Origin: Branchipolynoe longqiensis
Lineage: Eukaryota > Annelida > Polychaeta > Phyllodocida > Polynoidae
Reading direction: 5' to 3'
Assembly: GCA_030323885.1 (NCBI GenBank)
Contig: CM059198.1
Coordinates: forward strand, 61,530,917 to 61,594,916
Length of the DNA: 64,000 bases
This document shows positions 54,799 to 64,000 of this stretch, piece by piece. Both the position numbers and the translations under genes were made by a program. The notes below the pieces were generated by a model. The model searched no databases, was not told the origin of the DNA, and saw only the letters and a list, made by a program, of their open reading frames with translations. The number at the start of each line of letters is the position of its first letter. The stretch's first letter is position 1.

Positions 54799-54880
54799 GT
54801 AGAAGCTCTCTAAATCCACCGACCATGGGACCGACTTTAAATGGTGCATTTAGGGAGGTGGTTAGTTTAGAGAGTTTTTG
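54799..54880. mobile_element. Pogo-like MITE fragment
   Basis: AGAAGCTCTCTAAATCCACC, then TTTAGGGAGGTGGTTAGTTT and AGAGAG. It resembles the left arm of 56194-56385. Confidence 0.65.
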
Positions 54881-54899
54881 TCATCATTACAATAATAGA

Positions 54900-55077
54900 C
54901 AGTAAAACCTCTCTAAACGACCACCTCCGCAGATCGCCCATTCCCCTATATCGATCGCTTCATTTGGGTCCAAACAGTCCCATTGTAGCCATGTTCTAAT
55001 TCCTTAAACCAACCACCTCCCTAAGTGGACCAATTAAAGTTGGTCCCACGGTCGGTCGAGTTAGAGAGGTTATACTG
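54900..55077. mobile_element. Pogo-like MITE
   Basis: CAGTAAAACCTCTCTAAACG and TTAGAGAGGTTATACTG are inverted. TA follows on the right, but the left flank reads GA. Confidence 0.82.
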
Positions 55078-55089
55078 TATAAATATATA

Positions 55090-55440
55090 TCTATATATAT
55101 CTATCGGCTGGCACCTGGATCAGTTGACCTAGATTAGCGGCAGGAGGGCGGTCACAGAGCTGGGTGCTGATCCGGCATGCTTTGTCTTTGGCTTTGGCAC
55201 CGGAAGCAGTTGGTGATTCATGCATGTTACAGCAGTGCGCACCGTGCTGGTGCAATTGGATGCTGAGTGGGTGGGAGTAAGTGTGGATAAGGACACCCAA
55301 ACAGCTACACACCCACACACTCCACACCCACACACGCGACTCACTGTCTGTTCAGAGCATACATAGAGACTATTGAGGCCGAGAAGAGGCTCAATTGAAG
55401 CATGGTCATGAACTACAAGAACCAGGCATTATATATATAT
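55090..55440. other. No gene seen
   Basis: Mixed sequence with a short CACACCCACACACTCC-type run at 55308-55335. Confidence 0.4.
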
Positions 55441-55479
55441 ATATATATATAAATATATGCTGTATAAGTTATTATATAA

Positions 55480-55660
55480 GTGTCGTGGGGGTGATTAAAA
55501 TGGGAAACATTGTGCCTAGAGCAGAACTCGAATCCACATCTCTTTGCATTCCGGGCCAGTGTGCTAACCATTACACCACCTAGGTTCCCTGATATCACCA
55601 TACTACCCACACCTACCTGTCTATGTGGTTACTTGCCTGATATGTCAATGCGGACCATTA
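55480..55660 (-). mobile_element. SINE family B, single head
   Basis: GTCGTGGGGGTGATTAAAAT through TACCTGTCTATGTGGTTACTT and GTCAATGCGGACCATTAC. This is the only clear monomer in the window. Confidence 0.8.
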
Positions 55661-56190
55661 CATGAGTATAACAAGGCCGGAAGTTTCCATCTGCTCCTCA
55701 GATCTAAGTTCTCCCTCAGTAGTCGACTGGAGGAGCTTTTATCTACTCATCAACTGTCCAGGCTAGTCAACCTCAGATCTGTTGGGGGGGGGGGGGCACC
55801 TGTCAGTTCATATGTCAACTGCCCCCCCCCACTCCACCTACAATCACTGTACCACCGAAAATGTTGAACTATACATTTAAAATTGAGAAGCGAGTGACCG
55901 TTGGGGTCAGCTGGTGAAGAGTCGGCGAGATCCAGAGAATGACCGACTAGTCATTATATTGAGTTAGTTTGGTATGTGAGGATTGTTGTCAGAAGGACAG
56001 CGACCAGAAACAGTAGGAGGCATTCTTATATTATATACACATAATAAAGTATATAGTACATATATGATGCATAGGGAAATATGCGAGTATAAATAACATA
56101 AGTTTGATTCAACTGACTTTACCTGTGCTATGTTGGTGGCGCCCTCATCAGCTATTCATCTCACTAACTGGCGGCGGGTAGTGTTTCTAT
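55661..56190. other. No gene seen
   Basis: Holds a poly-G run at about 55782-55795, a poly-C run at about 55823-55831 and TA-rich DNA at 56030-56075. Confidence 0.4.
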
Positions 56191-56193
56191 ATA

Positions 56194-56385
56194 CAGTAAA
56201 ATCTCTCTAAATTGACGACCATGGGACCCACTTTAAATGGTTCATTTAGGGAGGTGGTCGGTTTAGTTTTTTTTTCTTAATCATTGCAATGGTTTAGTAT
56301 GAGTGATCGTTTGGCACGCAAATAAAGCAATCGATATAGGGGAGTGTTCGATCTGGAGAGGTGGATAGTTAGAGACACTTTATTG
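56194..56385. mobile_element. Pogo-like MITE, diverged
   Basis: CAGTAAAATCTCTCTAAATT on the left (TA at 56192-56193) and TAGAGACACTTTATTG on the right (TA at 56386-56387). The inner half is GGACCCACTTTAAATGGTTC, as at 54799-54880. Confidence 0.75.
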
Positions 56386-56469
56386 TATATGTGAGCTATA
56401 ATGCATTATACAAGTATAAATGCAAGGGTAACAGGTACACCCAATATTTCCTCTGTGCAAATTGATGAA

Positions 56470-56668
56470 TTGTATAATATATATAATATATATAATATAT
56501 ATAATATATATAATATATTATAATATATATAATATATATTAATATATATAATATATATAATATATATAATATATATAATATATATAATATATATAATATA
56601 TATAATATATATAATATATATAACATACATAATATATATAATATATATAATATATATAATATACACTA
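56470..56668. repeat. (TATATAATA)n microsatellite
   Basis: About 200 bp of a near-perfect ATATATAAT 9-bp repeat. The Tyr/Ile open frames over it are artefacts. Confidence 0.95.
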
Positions 56669-56869
56669 TATATATGTATACAGAGAGAGAAATAGAGAGA
56701 GATGATACATAAAGACAGTCCCTTCCTTCAAGTTCCCTCACGGTCTCCACCACCGGCAGCACACAGAGATGGTGGTGACCCTCATTATCAGCCACAGAGC
56801 TTACACCCCCCCCCCCCACACACACATACGCACACCCTTCGCCACCTACCACTTCCGGTTACAAAGGCT

Positions 56870-57120
56870 GCTGGGACGAGGGCGGCTGTGGAGAAGGCGA
56901 CCCTGGATGCAATGCTGTCTCTCCATGAGGTTTGGCGAATGCCGGCTAAATCGCCGCAGAGACCGGATGTAGATCCAGCCCCCGCTGCGTCTGCGCATGC
57001 GCGTCTGGCTCCTGGTTTCCGGTTCCGGTTCCTCTTCCGGTTCCGGTCCCAGGGCTTTCGTGGTCCGGTGTTTGCGTGCACACCCGTATAGCTCCGGTCT
57101 AAACCGCGATCCCGGCGGAA
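56870..57120. promoter_or_regulatory. GC-rich patch with NRF1-like and ETS-like motifs
   Basis: TGCGCATGCGCG at about 56991 is a palindromic NRF1-type site. TTCCGG occurs six or so times at 57018-57050, in a tandem GGTTCCGGTTCC arrangement. This could be a CpG-rich promoter or a local repeat. No adjoining exon was recognised. Confidence 0.35.
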
Positions 57121-57784
57121 CAGTTGAATTATGTATCAATGTGTCTCGCTTCCTGTGTTTTGCAATGCATGCTGGGGATTTCCGCCATGGTGGTTATCAA
57201 TTAGTGCATTGTAGACTATGGATCATTCTTGTATAGTGAACTGTACATGTACACACGCTATACTATTGACAGTATTAACTATTAGCTCCTATGTTCAGCA
57301 TGGTGCTTTAATTGCGCTATTCTTGTTTGGTGTCACACAGTTATTACATATGCTTTTCATATGAGACAACTGGTATATTTTCAGTGGTACAGTGAGTGGC
57401 GGTTACAGTGTGCAGGGGTGGTGGCACCACCATTGGAGCTGGGGTTGCGGAGGCTGGAGCAGTAGATGAATAGGACATACTCCATCAGTCCATGAAGCTG
57501 AGTGAGTGATGAGGGAAAAGAGAGATATTTTGGGTTATTATACTCATATAATTCTTATGAAGCATATATATATGTGAAATATATTGCACTATGTGTATAT
57601 AAATTGGTGGTGCTGCTTTTTCTTATTTATTTATTTATTGATCTATTATTTACCAATACGAATGCGATTTGCACCGGAGCTATTGGCGCCAAAGTCACTT
57701 CCGGTGCCGATCCGCCGCCAAATCGCCATGTGTTTCAAGGTACATATATATATGTATCAATGCTTTATTTTCGTCGAATAATCA
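57121..57784. other. No gene seen
   Basis: Contains a 57480-57580 segment that is an inverted copy of 23505-23600. Otherwise AT-rich. Confidence 0.4.
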
Positions 57785-57975
57785 GAGGGAATTCCAATCA
57801 CAAAAAATTGGTCTTCCTTATTCCTTATTGCAATATCCTAGTAACACCAAATGCCTGGTTAGCTATATGGAAAAGTATACATTATTAAGTCATTGCTTTG
57901 GTTCAATGGTTCAAATCCCACAATTTAACGAAACATGAACCAGGGTATTCAACTCATCTCGCAATCACATCCGGC
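57785..57975 (-). mobile_element. SINE family A', old copy
   Basis: GGAATTCCAATCACAAAAAATTGG through GTCATTGCTTTGG and TCGCAATCACATCCGG follow family A' landmarks, with many substitutions. Confidence 0.6.
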
Positions 57976-58180
57976 ATTGCTCTTCTAATATGATATTGCT
58001 CATCCAGAAGAAAGAAAACACAACTTGAAAATATGAGTGGACGGAATGGTAGACTTTTGTTGGTTTTGTTATCAGTTCTGCAATGCTTCTCGACTGATAG
58101 ATTTTGTGATGTCAGATCTGTATAATGTTGCTTAGCAACGATATCACCGATACACCCCTGAATATTGCACCGCGATAAAG

Positions 58181-58257
58181 ATGAGTGCGCACTGCTACAA
58201 GTCACTACCCGTCCTGATATTACCTTAGATGTTGCAAGGACGTAACACTCCAACAAC
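58181..58257 (+). mobile_element. SINE family A tail fragment
   Basis: GAGTGCGCACTGCTACAAGTC through AGGACGTAACACTCCAACAAC. Confidence 0.75.
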
Positions 58258-58423
58258 TATGTGCAATAAAGCGCATAGCGCCACACCTTCCAGCAATACA
58301 CAGAAGGATTAACTAGAGCATCGTTAGTGGACGATTGTGATTGGTTGAAATGTCAGCTCTCTGTAGATAAATAGATGCCTATGGGTCTCTGCATCTACCT
58401 TGTCCAAATTGAGCAAGCCTTAA

Positions 58424-58828
58424 GGCCCTGTCACACATCACCGGATTGGCGGAAGGGAAAGAAACCGAACAAAGTCCTTTAATATCCAGCAAATTCCGGG
58501 TTGTGTCTGTTGTATATCCATTGATATCCGTTGATATCCGGCCCGATCCATTAGAAGTTTTGAACATGCCCAAAACTTGGGACGGATGCTGCTGGATTGA
58601 CGTCTATGGTTCTTGTCCGGTTTGAGTTTGTTTCGTCCACTGGCTATCCATTTATGTCCATTTTATGTCCGCTTCATGTCTGTTTCATGTCCGTTCGTCC
58701 GGCGGCCTTAGACCCGATATCGCAACACTTTGACACAATTTAATACATTTTGATACTTATCATGCCCGAACGCCACCGGAATAGACAATTATGTTCGTTG
58801 CTCACTCCGGCATAGTGTGACAGGCCCT
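58424..58828. mobile_element. TTAA-flanked MITE, TATCCG/GTCCG core
   Basis: TTAA at 58420-58423 and 58829-58832. Termini GGCCCTGTCACAC and GTGTGACAGGCCC are inverted. The core holds degenerate CCATTGATATCCG and CATGTCCGTTTCATG motifs. It is 405 bp with no transposase. Confidence 0.82.
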
Positions 58829-59087
58829 TTAAGTGGAAATAACTAAGAGTAACCAATAACAGAACAAAAATGTGGAAGAAATATAAAAAAAATATATATA
58901 AATGAAAGTCAATCGAAAAGAAGAGTTCTGCTGGTGTGGTGTCAGGCCGAAAGTGTGTTGCTTACTGGGAACTGGAGTTATTAACCAGGTCTCTTTCTGG
59001 AGGCGTTGAAATGTGGCCAACATGCGTGTGTGTTCCTGGTTACTGTCCGCTGGTTTCTGATGAAAGACTGAAACGTCCTATATCATT

Positions 59088-59335
59088 CACAATTGACAAC
59101 AATGCTTTACAACCACTTTGAAGCCATAACCAAATGGATCCTGGTCAGAAACAAACTCAGGGTTCTTTCACTCCATTTAGTTCAGTGTGGTGGGGGCTGT
59201 GTGGCGGTGGTGCTGTGGTGGTGCTGTTCAGCTCAGTCCTATATCATTCACACTTGACAACAATGCTTTACAAGCACTTTGAAGCCATAACCACATGGAT
59301 CCTGGTCAGAACCAAACTTAGTAAGGTTCTTTCAC
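59088..59335. repeat. Direct duplication, about 85-bp unit 160 bp apart
   Basis: TTGACAACAATGCTTTACAA, then CACTTTGAAGCCATAACCA and ATGGATCCTGGTCAGAA, occur at 59090-59172 and 59250-59333. Between them lies a GTGGTGGTGCTG-rich stretch. Confidence 0.8.
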
Positions 59336-59727
59336 AACATTCTGTTTCTTAATTGTAGAGCAGTGAATCTGCACTAACAACACATCATTCTCCAATTAAA
59401 GTAAAGCACACTTCCTGTAAGTGTGTGCAGCAGTGTGCTTCACCTCAACCCACAGCATGTGTGCTAGTGGTATGCAGAATTTGCTATCTCGGAAGTGATC
59501 TATTCAAACCGTCGCAAAGAACTGCCAGAAACGGATCGATACAAATGGGTTTAGGTGATGTCGCGAAAATCGGTATCGGCAGAACTGGCAAGGCGAAACG
59601 CAAGCGGAACCAGAAACGGAGCGGCGAAAGAAATAAGAAAAAAATAGAAGAATAAGAAAAATACACGTGGCTCCTGAGAAAATGAATGTACAGCTCATTG
59701 AGGAGTTCTTCCTAGAACTAGGCACAA

Positions 59728-59990
59728 ACAGAACTTCCGCTTCCTTCCGGTTTGGAGGCAATATGGCCGACGCTGTGATAATTCTTATGCAGGATAGTGA
59801 CCCGGAAGTAGGTGTGTACTGAGCTTCCGTTTCCGGTTTGGAGGCACAATGGCCGACGCTGTGATAATTCTTACGCAGGATAATGACCCGGAAGTAGGTA
59901 CGAACTGAGCTTCTGCTTCCGGTTTGGAGGCTATTATATAGCAGACACCGAGATGATTCTTACGCAGGATAGCGGAAGCAGCATAACAAT
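59728..59990 (+). repeat. 86-bp unit, three copies, exon- and promoter-like
   Basis: The unit contains CTTCCGGTTTGGAGGC, then ATGGCCGACGCTGTGATAAT, then GACCCGGAAGTAGGT. ATG codons fall at 59763 and 59849. The third copy has lost its ATG. Each full unit could read Met-Ala-Asp-Ala-Val and onward for about 15 codons before a GTAGGT that resembles a splice donor. CTTCCGG and CCGGAAGT are ETS-like. It may be only a minisatellite. Confidence 0.55.
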
Positions 59991-59997
59991 CGAAGCT

Positions 59998-60165
59998 CCT
60001 TCCACCTCCTTCCACCTCCTTCCACCTCCTTCCACCTCCTTCCACCTCCTTCCTTCTCCTCCTTCTCCTCCTTCTCTTTCTTCTCCTTCTTCTCCTTCTT
60101 CTCCTCCTCCTCCTCCGCTTCGTTCTTCCTCCTCCTCCTCTTCCTACTCCTCCTCAGCTGCAGGA
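59998..60165 (+). repeat. Polypyrimidine array (CCTTCCACCT, then CTTCTCCTC)
   Basis: About five perfect CTCCTTCCAC units are followed by CTT/CTC mixed repeats. Confidence 0.9.
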
Positions 60166-60235
60166 GGAGTTACTGAATGTAGAAGAACACCACCACAAGC
60201 ACCACCGTGGCACACCCTTCCTTCCTTCTTTCCTA

Positions 60236-60306
60236 AGCGTGGCCCATCCTGATATGACCCTAGATGTTGCCAGGACGTAATACTCCAATAACCAACCAAC
60301 CAACCA
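60236..60306 (+). mobile_element. SINE family A tail fragment
   Basis: GGCCCATCCTGATATGACCC through AATACTCCAATAACCAACC. Confidence 0.75.
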
Positions 60307-60777
60307 ACCTAGGCGTGCTGTAGCGTCTCCCTCTCCCACCACTCCGCCAGTCGATGCCCTTTCTTATAGGTGGCTCTGGCGTGTGCTAACACACAGGTAT
60401 GTGTGTGTGCGCCTGAGGGTGCGTGCGTGCGTCTGTGTGTGTGTTGTGTCGGGTTCCTGAATTCTACCACGGTGTGGTGATGATGGGGCACCGGTCATGC
60501 TCCCTCCCTCCCTCCCGCCTTGTGGACCCTTTTACGATCTCCTCCAGTAGGTATGTGTTCCTACGGACGCCGGGAGCACACGCGGCCACCTCCGGTAGGT
60601 GCCGCCTCGAAAATAAGCAACTCCCGGCGAAGGTGCGTCTGGTTGTCCTACCTTCTGTTACCCTCCTCCTCCTCTACCTGCTCCCCCCCCCCCTCCCCAG
60701 TGCAGGTCTGTATCACTAGATGTACCTTAACCACATTCGCAAAGTTGTAGGTGTTATGCACAACACACACATATATA
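60307..60777. other. No gene seen
   Basis: GC-rich with GTGTGTGTG and CTCCCTCC low-complexity runs. A poly-C run lies at 60684-60693. Confidence 0.4.
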
Positions 60778-61278
60778 TGTCGTGGGGTGGTGAAAATGGG
60801 AAATATTGCACCCAGAGCGGGACTCGAAACCACATCTCTTTGCATTCTGGGCAAGTGTACTAACTATTACACCACCTGGGCTCCCTGATATCACCATACC
60901 ACCCAGGCCTACCTGTCTATGCGACTCCTTGCCTGAAAGGTCAGTGCAGACCACTACAGTCGACCCCTGGAATTGTAAGTCTTTTAATGCTTACAATTAC
61001 ATACATACAGGAAATTTACTTACATATACATACACAAGGTAGGTTCAACAACTATACAGCGCGTAGCTTGTACAGGATCCTTGTCACGGCAACCAGTGTC
61101 ATAGGGGTGATGAAAATCAGAAATATTGTGCCGTACATCGGGATTCGAACCCATATCTCTTTGTATTCCGGGCCATTGTGCTAACTATTACACCACCTAG
61201 GCTCCCTGATATCACCATACTATCCACGCCTACCTGTCTATCCGGCTCCTTGCCTGAGAGGTCAGTGCAGACCACTAC
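60778..61278 (-). mobile_element. SINE family B dimer
   Basis: Heads start at about 60778 and 61098 (320 bp apart). The spacer hairpin region is near 60972-60997 (ATTGTAAGTCTTTTAATGC, then TTACAAT). Both sides abut ATATATAT, which may be the target duplication. The right side is followed directly by DIRS copy 2. Confidence 0.85.
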
Positions 61279-62032
61279 ATATATATATATTTTACCTCGG
61301 TATACAGCCTCAGGCTAGCCTCAGGCTAGGGAGAAGGAAGCACGTGAGGTACCAGCAATTAGCATATACAACTCACGACTGGATTACGTGTCGTTGGGTT
61401 GCTCCGGCAAATTTAGTCTACATACAAGCTAATACGCAGTAAGTATCATAAAAACTGTGGTTAGCTTAATCATGATGCATTAGAGCATCATTATGGAAAG
61501 TTTAGACTTTCTTTGGTCCATTTTGGACGAGTTATTTGGTTATTAAAAACCAAGGATAGAATTCCTTCTCGAAGGATTGAAACCGGTCATTAGCGGTTCT
61601 GTCAACACCCGAGTCACCGTGTGATTATGGGTAGAGATGTGGGCTCTGCCTCGTCTCCTGTGGAAATTCTCTCGTACTCTAATAGAGAGTAATGTTGGAG
61701 ATGCTCCTGGGTTTCTTTTATAGACTCCCCACAAACTTTTTCAGGCGTTTCTCCGAGTTTCGTAGCATTTTCTCCAACTTGTTGACGTAGTAGTCACAGG
61801 TGGGAGAAGTGTGCGGAACAGAGGGATGGGCGGGCCGATACACTGGTCCCGACCCCGCGTAAGGTTTGGGCTTGACCCACAACCCACGCACAAATTTAGC
61901 TTATTACGCCTGTGTTATAACGGTATAAACACGTTCTCTAACACCAATAGATGTCCAAATGAGTTTTAAACAACCATGTTGTGACATATATATATATACC
62001 GGGACTGATCAAAAATTTTGTTTCAGCTCTCG

Positions 62033-63634
62033 ATGGCCACGAAGCGGAGTAAGCGCGGTGCAGCAGCAGCCGAGGGGCGTGTTCCGAGTGGCGAGGACGA
62101 GGAGTACGACTCCTCACCCGTGTTGTCGGCAGGGCCTGCGACACAGCCCGGGGCGCATATTCTCTCCGAGGAGGACATAGTGCCTGGCGGCGCCGCGCCT
62201 CAAAATTGGGAGACGCGGTTTGCGGCGATGGAGAGTCACATAATGGCTCTCAAACCACCGGTGTCTCGTAAACGGAGTGTGCAAGAAGAGTCTTCTGTGG
62301 AGGATTTCTCCGACACAGACTCAGAGATGGAGCTTAGGGCTCCTCCTCCTTCTCCTAAACGAAGAAAGAAGAAGAAACACATTGTTTCTTCGGGTGATGA
62401 GTTCACCAAGGAGAGGGGGAAGACTGGGCTTCGCAAAAAGCGCAAGACCAAGTCCAAGAAGAAGAAGAAGAGGAAAGTTTCTTCTTCTTCTGACTCGTCC
62501 ACGGATTCCACGTCTACGGAATCGGACTCAGACACGCAATATGAAGGTGTCTATGCTGCCATTGGAGGCAAAGTGGCTAAGAAAGTCGAGAAGCCAAGGG
62601 CTAAGCGGGTGAAAACCACTACGCTTATGCGTGAGAACATTAATGGCCATTTCCGCACGTTTAAGCCGGCGGAGATTATTTCTAAATTATCAGATGAGTT
62701 AACAGGCATTAAAGGTGTTCCCAACTCCATCATTAAGGAGATGGATCGAGATGTCAATATGACGGAGGACCGTAAGAGATTTGAGGGTGTGTTGCACATA
62801 GTGCATAAGGCGGTGCTTGGTACCTTAACAGCTATTGCTCCTGTAGCAAACAGAATGCAACAAGAAAACAAGTTCTCGTCTTTGGCTAAGACGATGGACA
62901 AAGGTATTGCATTGTTGGCGGCGGCAGGTAATTACCTGTCGTATCGAAGATATGAAAATGTTTTCAAGTCAGTTTGCACAGATGCTGGCAAAGAAGTGGC
63001 TCGCTCAAAGAAGGTTACTGATAATGATGGGAAAGAGTTTACGCTCTTTCTTGCTCCAGAGCCGATTAAAGGGAAACCTTTAGATAACACCAAAATGTTT
63101 GGCGGTCAACTACAATACCTCTATAAAGAGGTAGATATCGAAGATATGAAAATGTTTTCAAGTCAGTTTGCACAGATGCTGGCAAAATGAAGAGGTAGAT
63201 ATCGAAGATATGAAAATGTTTTCAAGTCAGTTTGCACAGATGCTGGCAAAGAAGTGGCTCGCTCAAAGAAGGTTACTGATAATGATGGGAAAGAGTTTAC
63301 GCTCTTTCTTGCTCCAGAGCCGATTAAAGGGAAACCTTTAGATAACACCAAAATGTTTGGCGGTCAACTACAATACCTCTATAAAGAGGTAGAAACTGCA
63401 GCCAAGAGTGGCAAAAACATGGATGGTAAGAAGAAACAGGAAACTCCTCGTTTCAAAAGGTCACGAGGGGATTTTCGTCCACGGCGGTTCACCAGGGGAA
63501 CCAGATCGGGTTCAAACTTCGGTCAAGGTTTTCGGGGCCGGGGCGCTCGCTCAGGCTGGACCGACAACACCGCACGGCCACTAGGCCGAGGTGTCAACTC
63601 GCCGAGACCCTTCCCCAGGGGCGGGTCCAAGTAG
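62033..63634 (+). pseudogene. Gag-like ORF1 of DIRS copy 2, with an internal duplication and stop
   Basis: I chose the ATG at 62033 (context TCTCGATGG). Codons upstream in frame have no ATG, and a TTTGTTTCAG just before resembles a splice acceptor. Order: an Ala/Glu-rich N-terminus, basic tracts (PKRRKKKKH, KRKTKSKKKKKRK), a Ser/Asp-rich patch, a conserved helical region (EMDRDVNMTEDRKRFEG through AGNYLSYRRYENVF) and a C-terminal RG-rich tail (GFRGRGARSGW). A 258-bp duplication product at 63136-63393 keeps the frame overall but introduces TGA at 63188-63190. Without it the frame would span about 447 codons. Nucleic-acid binding is inferred from composition. Confidence 0.82.
62942..63393 (+). 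repeat. Compound tandem duplication inside gag
   Basis: A 194-bp unit occurs at 62942-63135 and 63200-63393. Its first 51 bp occur a third time at 63136-63186, and a 13-bp filler (63187-63199) with AGAGGTAGA microhomology follows. Copy 1 has a single unit here. Confidence 0.93.
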
Positions 63635-64000
63635 AGGTTGAAACACAAACGTTACAAGTCCTTCCAGCCTCTAAAACCACACAAACTGTAAGCAACTTTG
63701 TGGCTGGTAATATTAATAATCATATTTCTGAGTGGCACAAAATTACTAGTGACCAAGAAATTTTACAAATAGTTAGGGGTGTTCATATTCCCTTCACACA
63801 ATTTCCGGTACAAGGCAGGATACCTTTTCCTTATAACATTGAACCGGTTGAACGAGAGGCACTAACTAAACAGGTACAAAAATTCTTTGAGAAAGGAATT
63901 ATACAAAAAGTGACATACTGTTCAGGAGAGTTTATTTCAAACATCTTCTCGAGACCAAAGCCTAATGGTGAGGTTCGAATGATCCTGGATTTAACAATCC
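63430..64000 (+). CDS. ORF2 (RT) of DIRS copy 2, partial
   Basis: The frame is open from 63430 (after a TAA at 63427) to the window end. It overlaps the RG-rich end of ORF1 by about 205 bp in the -1 frame. From about 63700 it matches the RT N-terminus of copy 1: SEWHKITSDQEIL, then KFFEKGIIQKVTYCSG, FSRPKPNGEVRMILDLT. Palm motifs A to C lie outside the window. No ATG is evident at the start, so translation may depend on frameshifting from ORF1 or on another start. The intact frame suggests a recent copy. Confidence 0.82.

Larger units (their letters stand above)
61292..64000 (+). mobile_element. DIRS-like retroelement, copy 2 (younger, runs off the window)
   Basis: The left end starts after (AT)n with TTACCTCGGTATACAGCC. 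It includes an 11-bp tandem CCTCAGGCTAG. Positions 61325-61365 are the reverse complement of the right end of copy 1. About 740 bp of non-coding leader precede ORF1. ORF1 and the start of ORF2 follow in the same order as copy 1. The rest of pol, any recombinase and the right terminus lie beyond 64000. Confidence 0.85.

Noticed and set aside
56396..56852. Ile/Tyr-rich open frames on the minus strand
   Set aside because: Translation of the TATATAATA microsatellite.

Overview
This is eukaryotic nuclear DNA, most likely from a mollusc. The basis is a V-SINE-like, tRNA-headed repeat at 20668-20990 (fragment at 18433-18585) whose body I remember as very common in molluscan genomes, plus the general mix of invertebrate SINEs, DIRS/Ngaro-type retroelements and a Jockey-like non-LTR element. 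No database search was possible, so the taxon is an inference. I found no convincing host protein-coding gene, rRNA or functional tRNA. Nearly every long open frame belongs to a transposable element or to simple-sequence DNA. One scaffold gap (499 N) lies at 26048-26546.

Layout. 1-3 kb holds a tyrosine-recombinase-class retroelement with split direct repeats (936-2946) and a truncated RT-RNase H ORF on the minus strand. 3-9 kb holds MITEs, an 844-bp tandem duplication, and a TTAA-flanked MITE present in only one of the two duplicate copies. 8-20 kb and 31-43 kb are dominated by SINEs: family A (tRNA-Ser/Leu-like head, AAAC-type tail) and family B (tRNA-Gln-like, usually a head-spacer-head dimer), often nested. 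21.3-22.4 kb is a TTAA-flanked inverted-repeat element enclosing a minisatellite. 22.67-23.45 kb is a 13-bp minisatellite. 24.5-26 kb is a 5'-truncated non-LTR retrotransposon with target-site duplications and a matching empty site at 30 kb. 26.5-29.6 kb is a decayed DIRS-like element, followed by a solo form of the split-repeat family. 40-49 kb holds TTAA MITEs, a C-rich array, a 113-bp array of SINE heads, and a 736-bp palindrome with a second palindrome inserted at its centre. 49.5-60.2 kb is rich in microsatellites and minisatellites, pogo-like MITEs and G/C-rich patches. 61.3-64 kb is a second, younger copy of the 26.5-kb DIRS-like element that runs off the window.

How the parts relate. 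The retroelements carry gag-like, RT and RNase H functions. The non-LTR elements end in short repeated tails, and the SINEs have comparable tails, so they are plausibly mobilised by non-LTR machinery. The many TTAA-flanked elements point to a piggyBac-type transposase encoded elsewhere. The most notable items are the split-repeat element, the nested central palindrome, the filled/empty TTAA pair, the dimeric SINE family and an in-frame stop created by a compound duplication in the DIRS gag.
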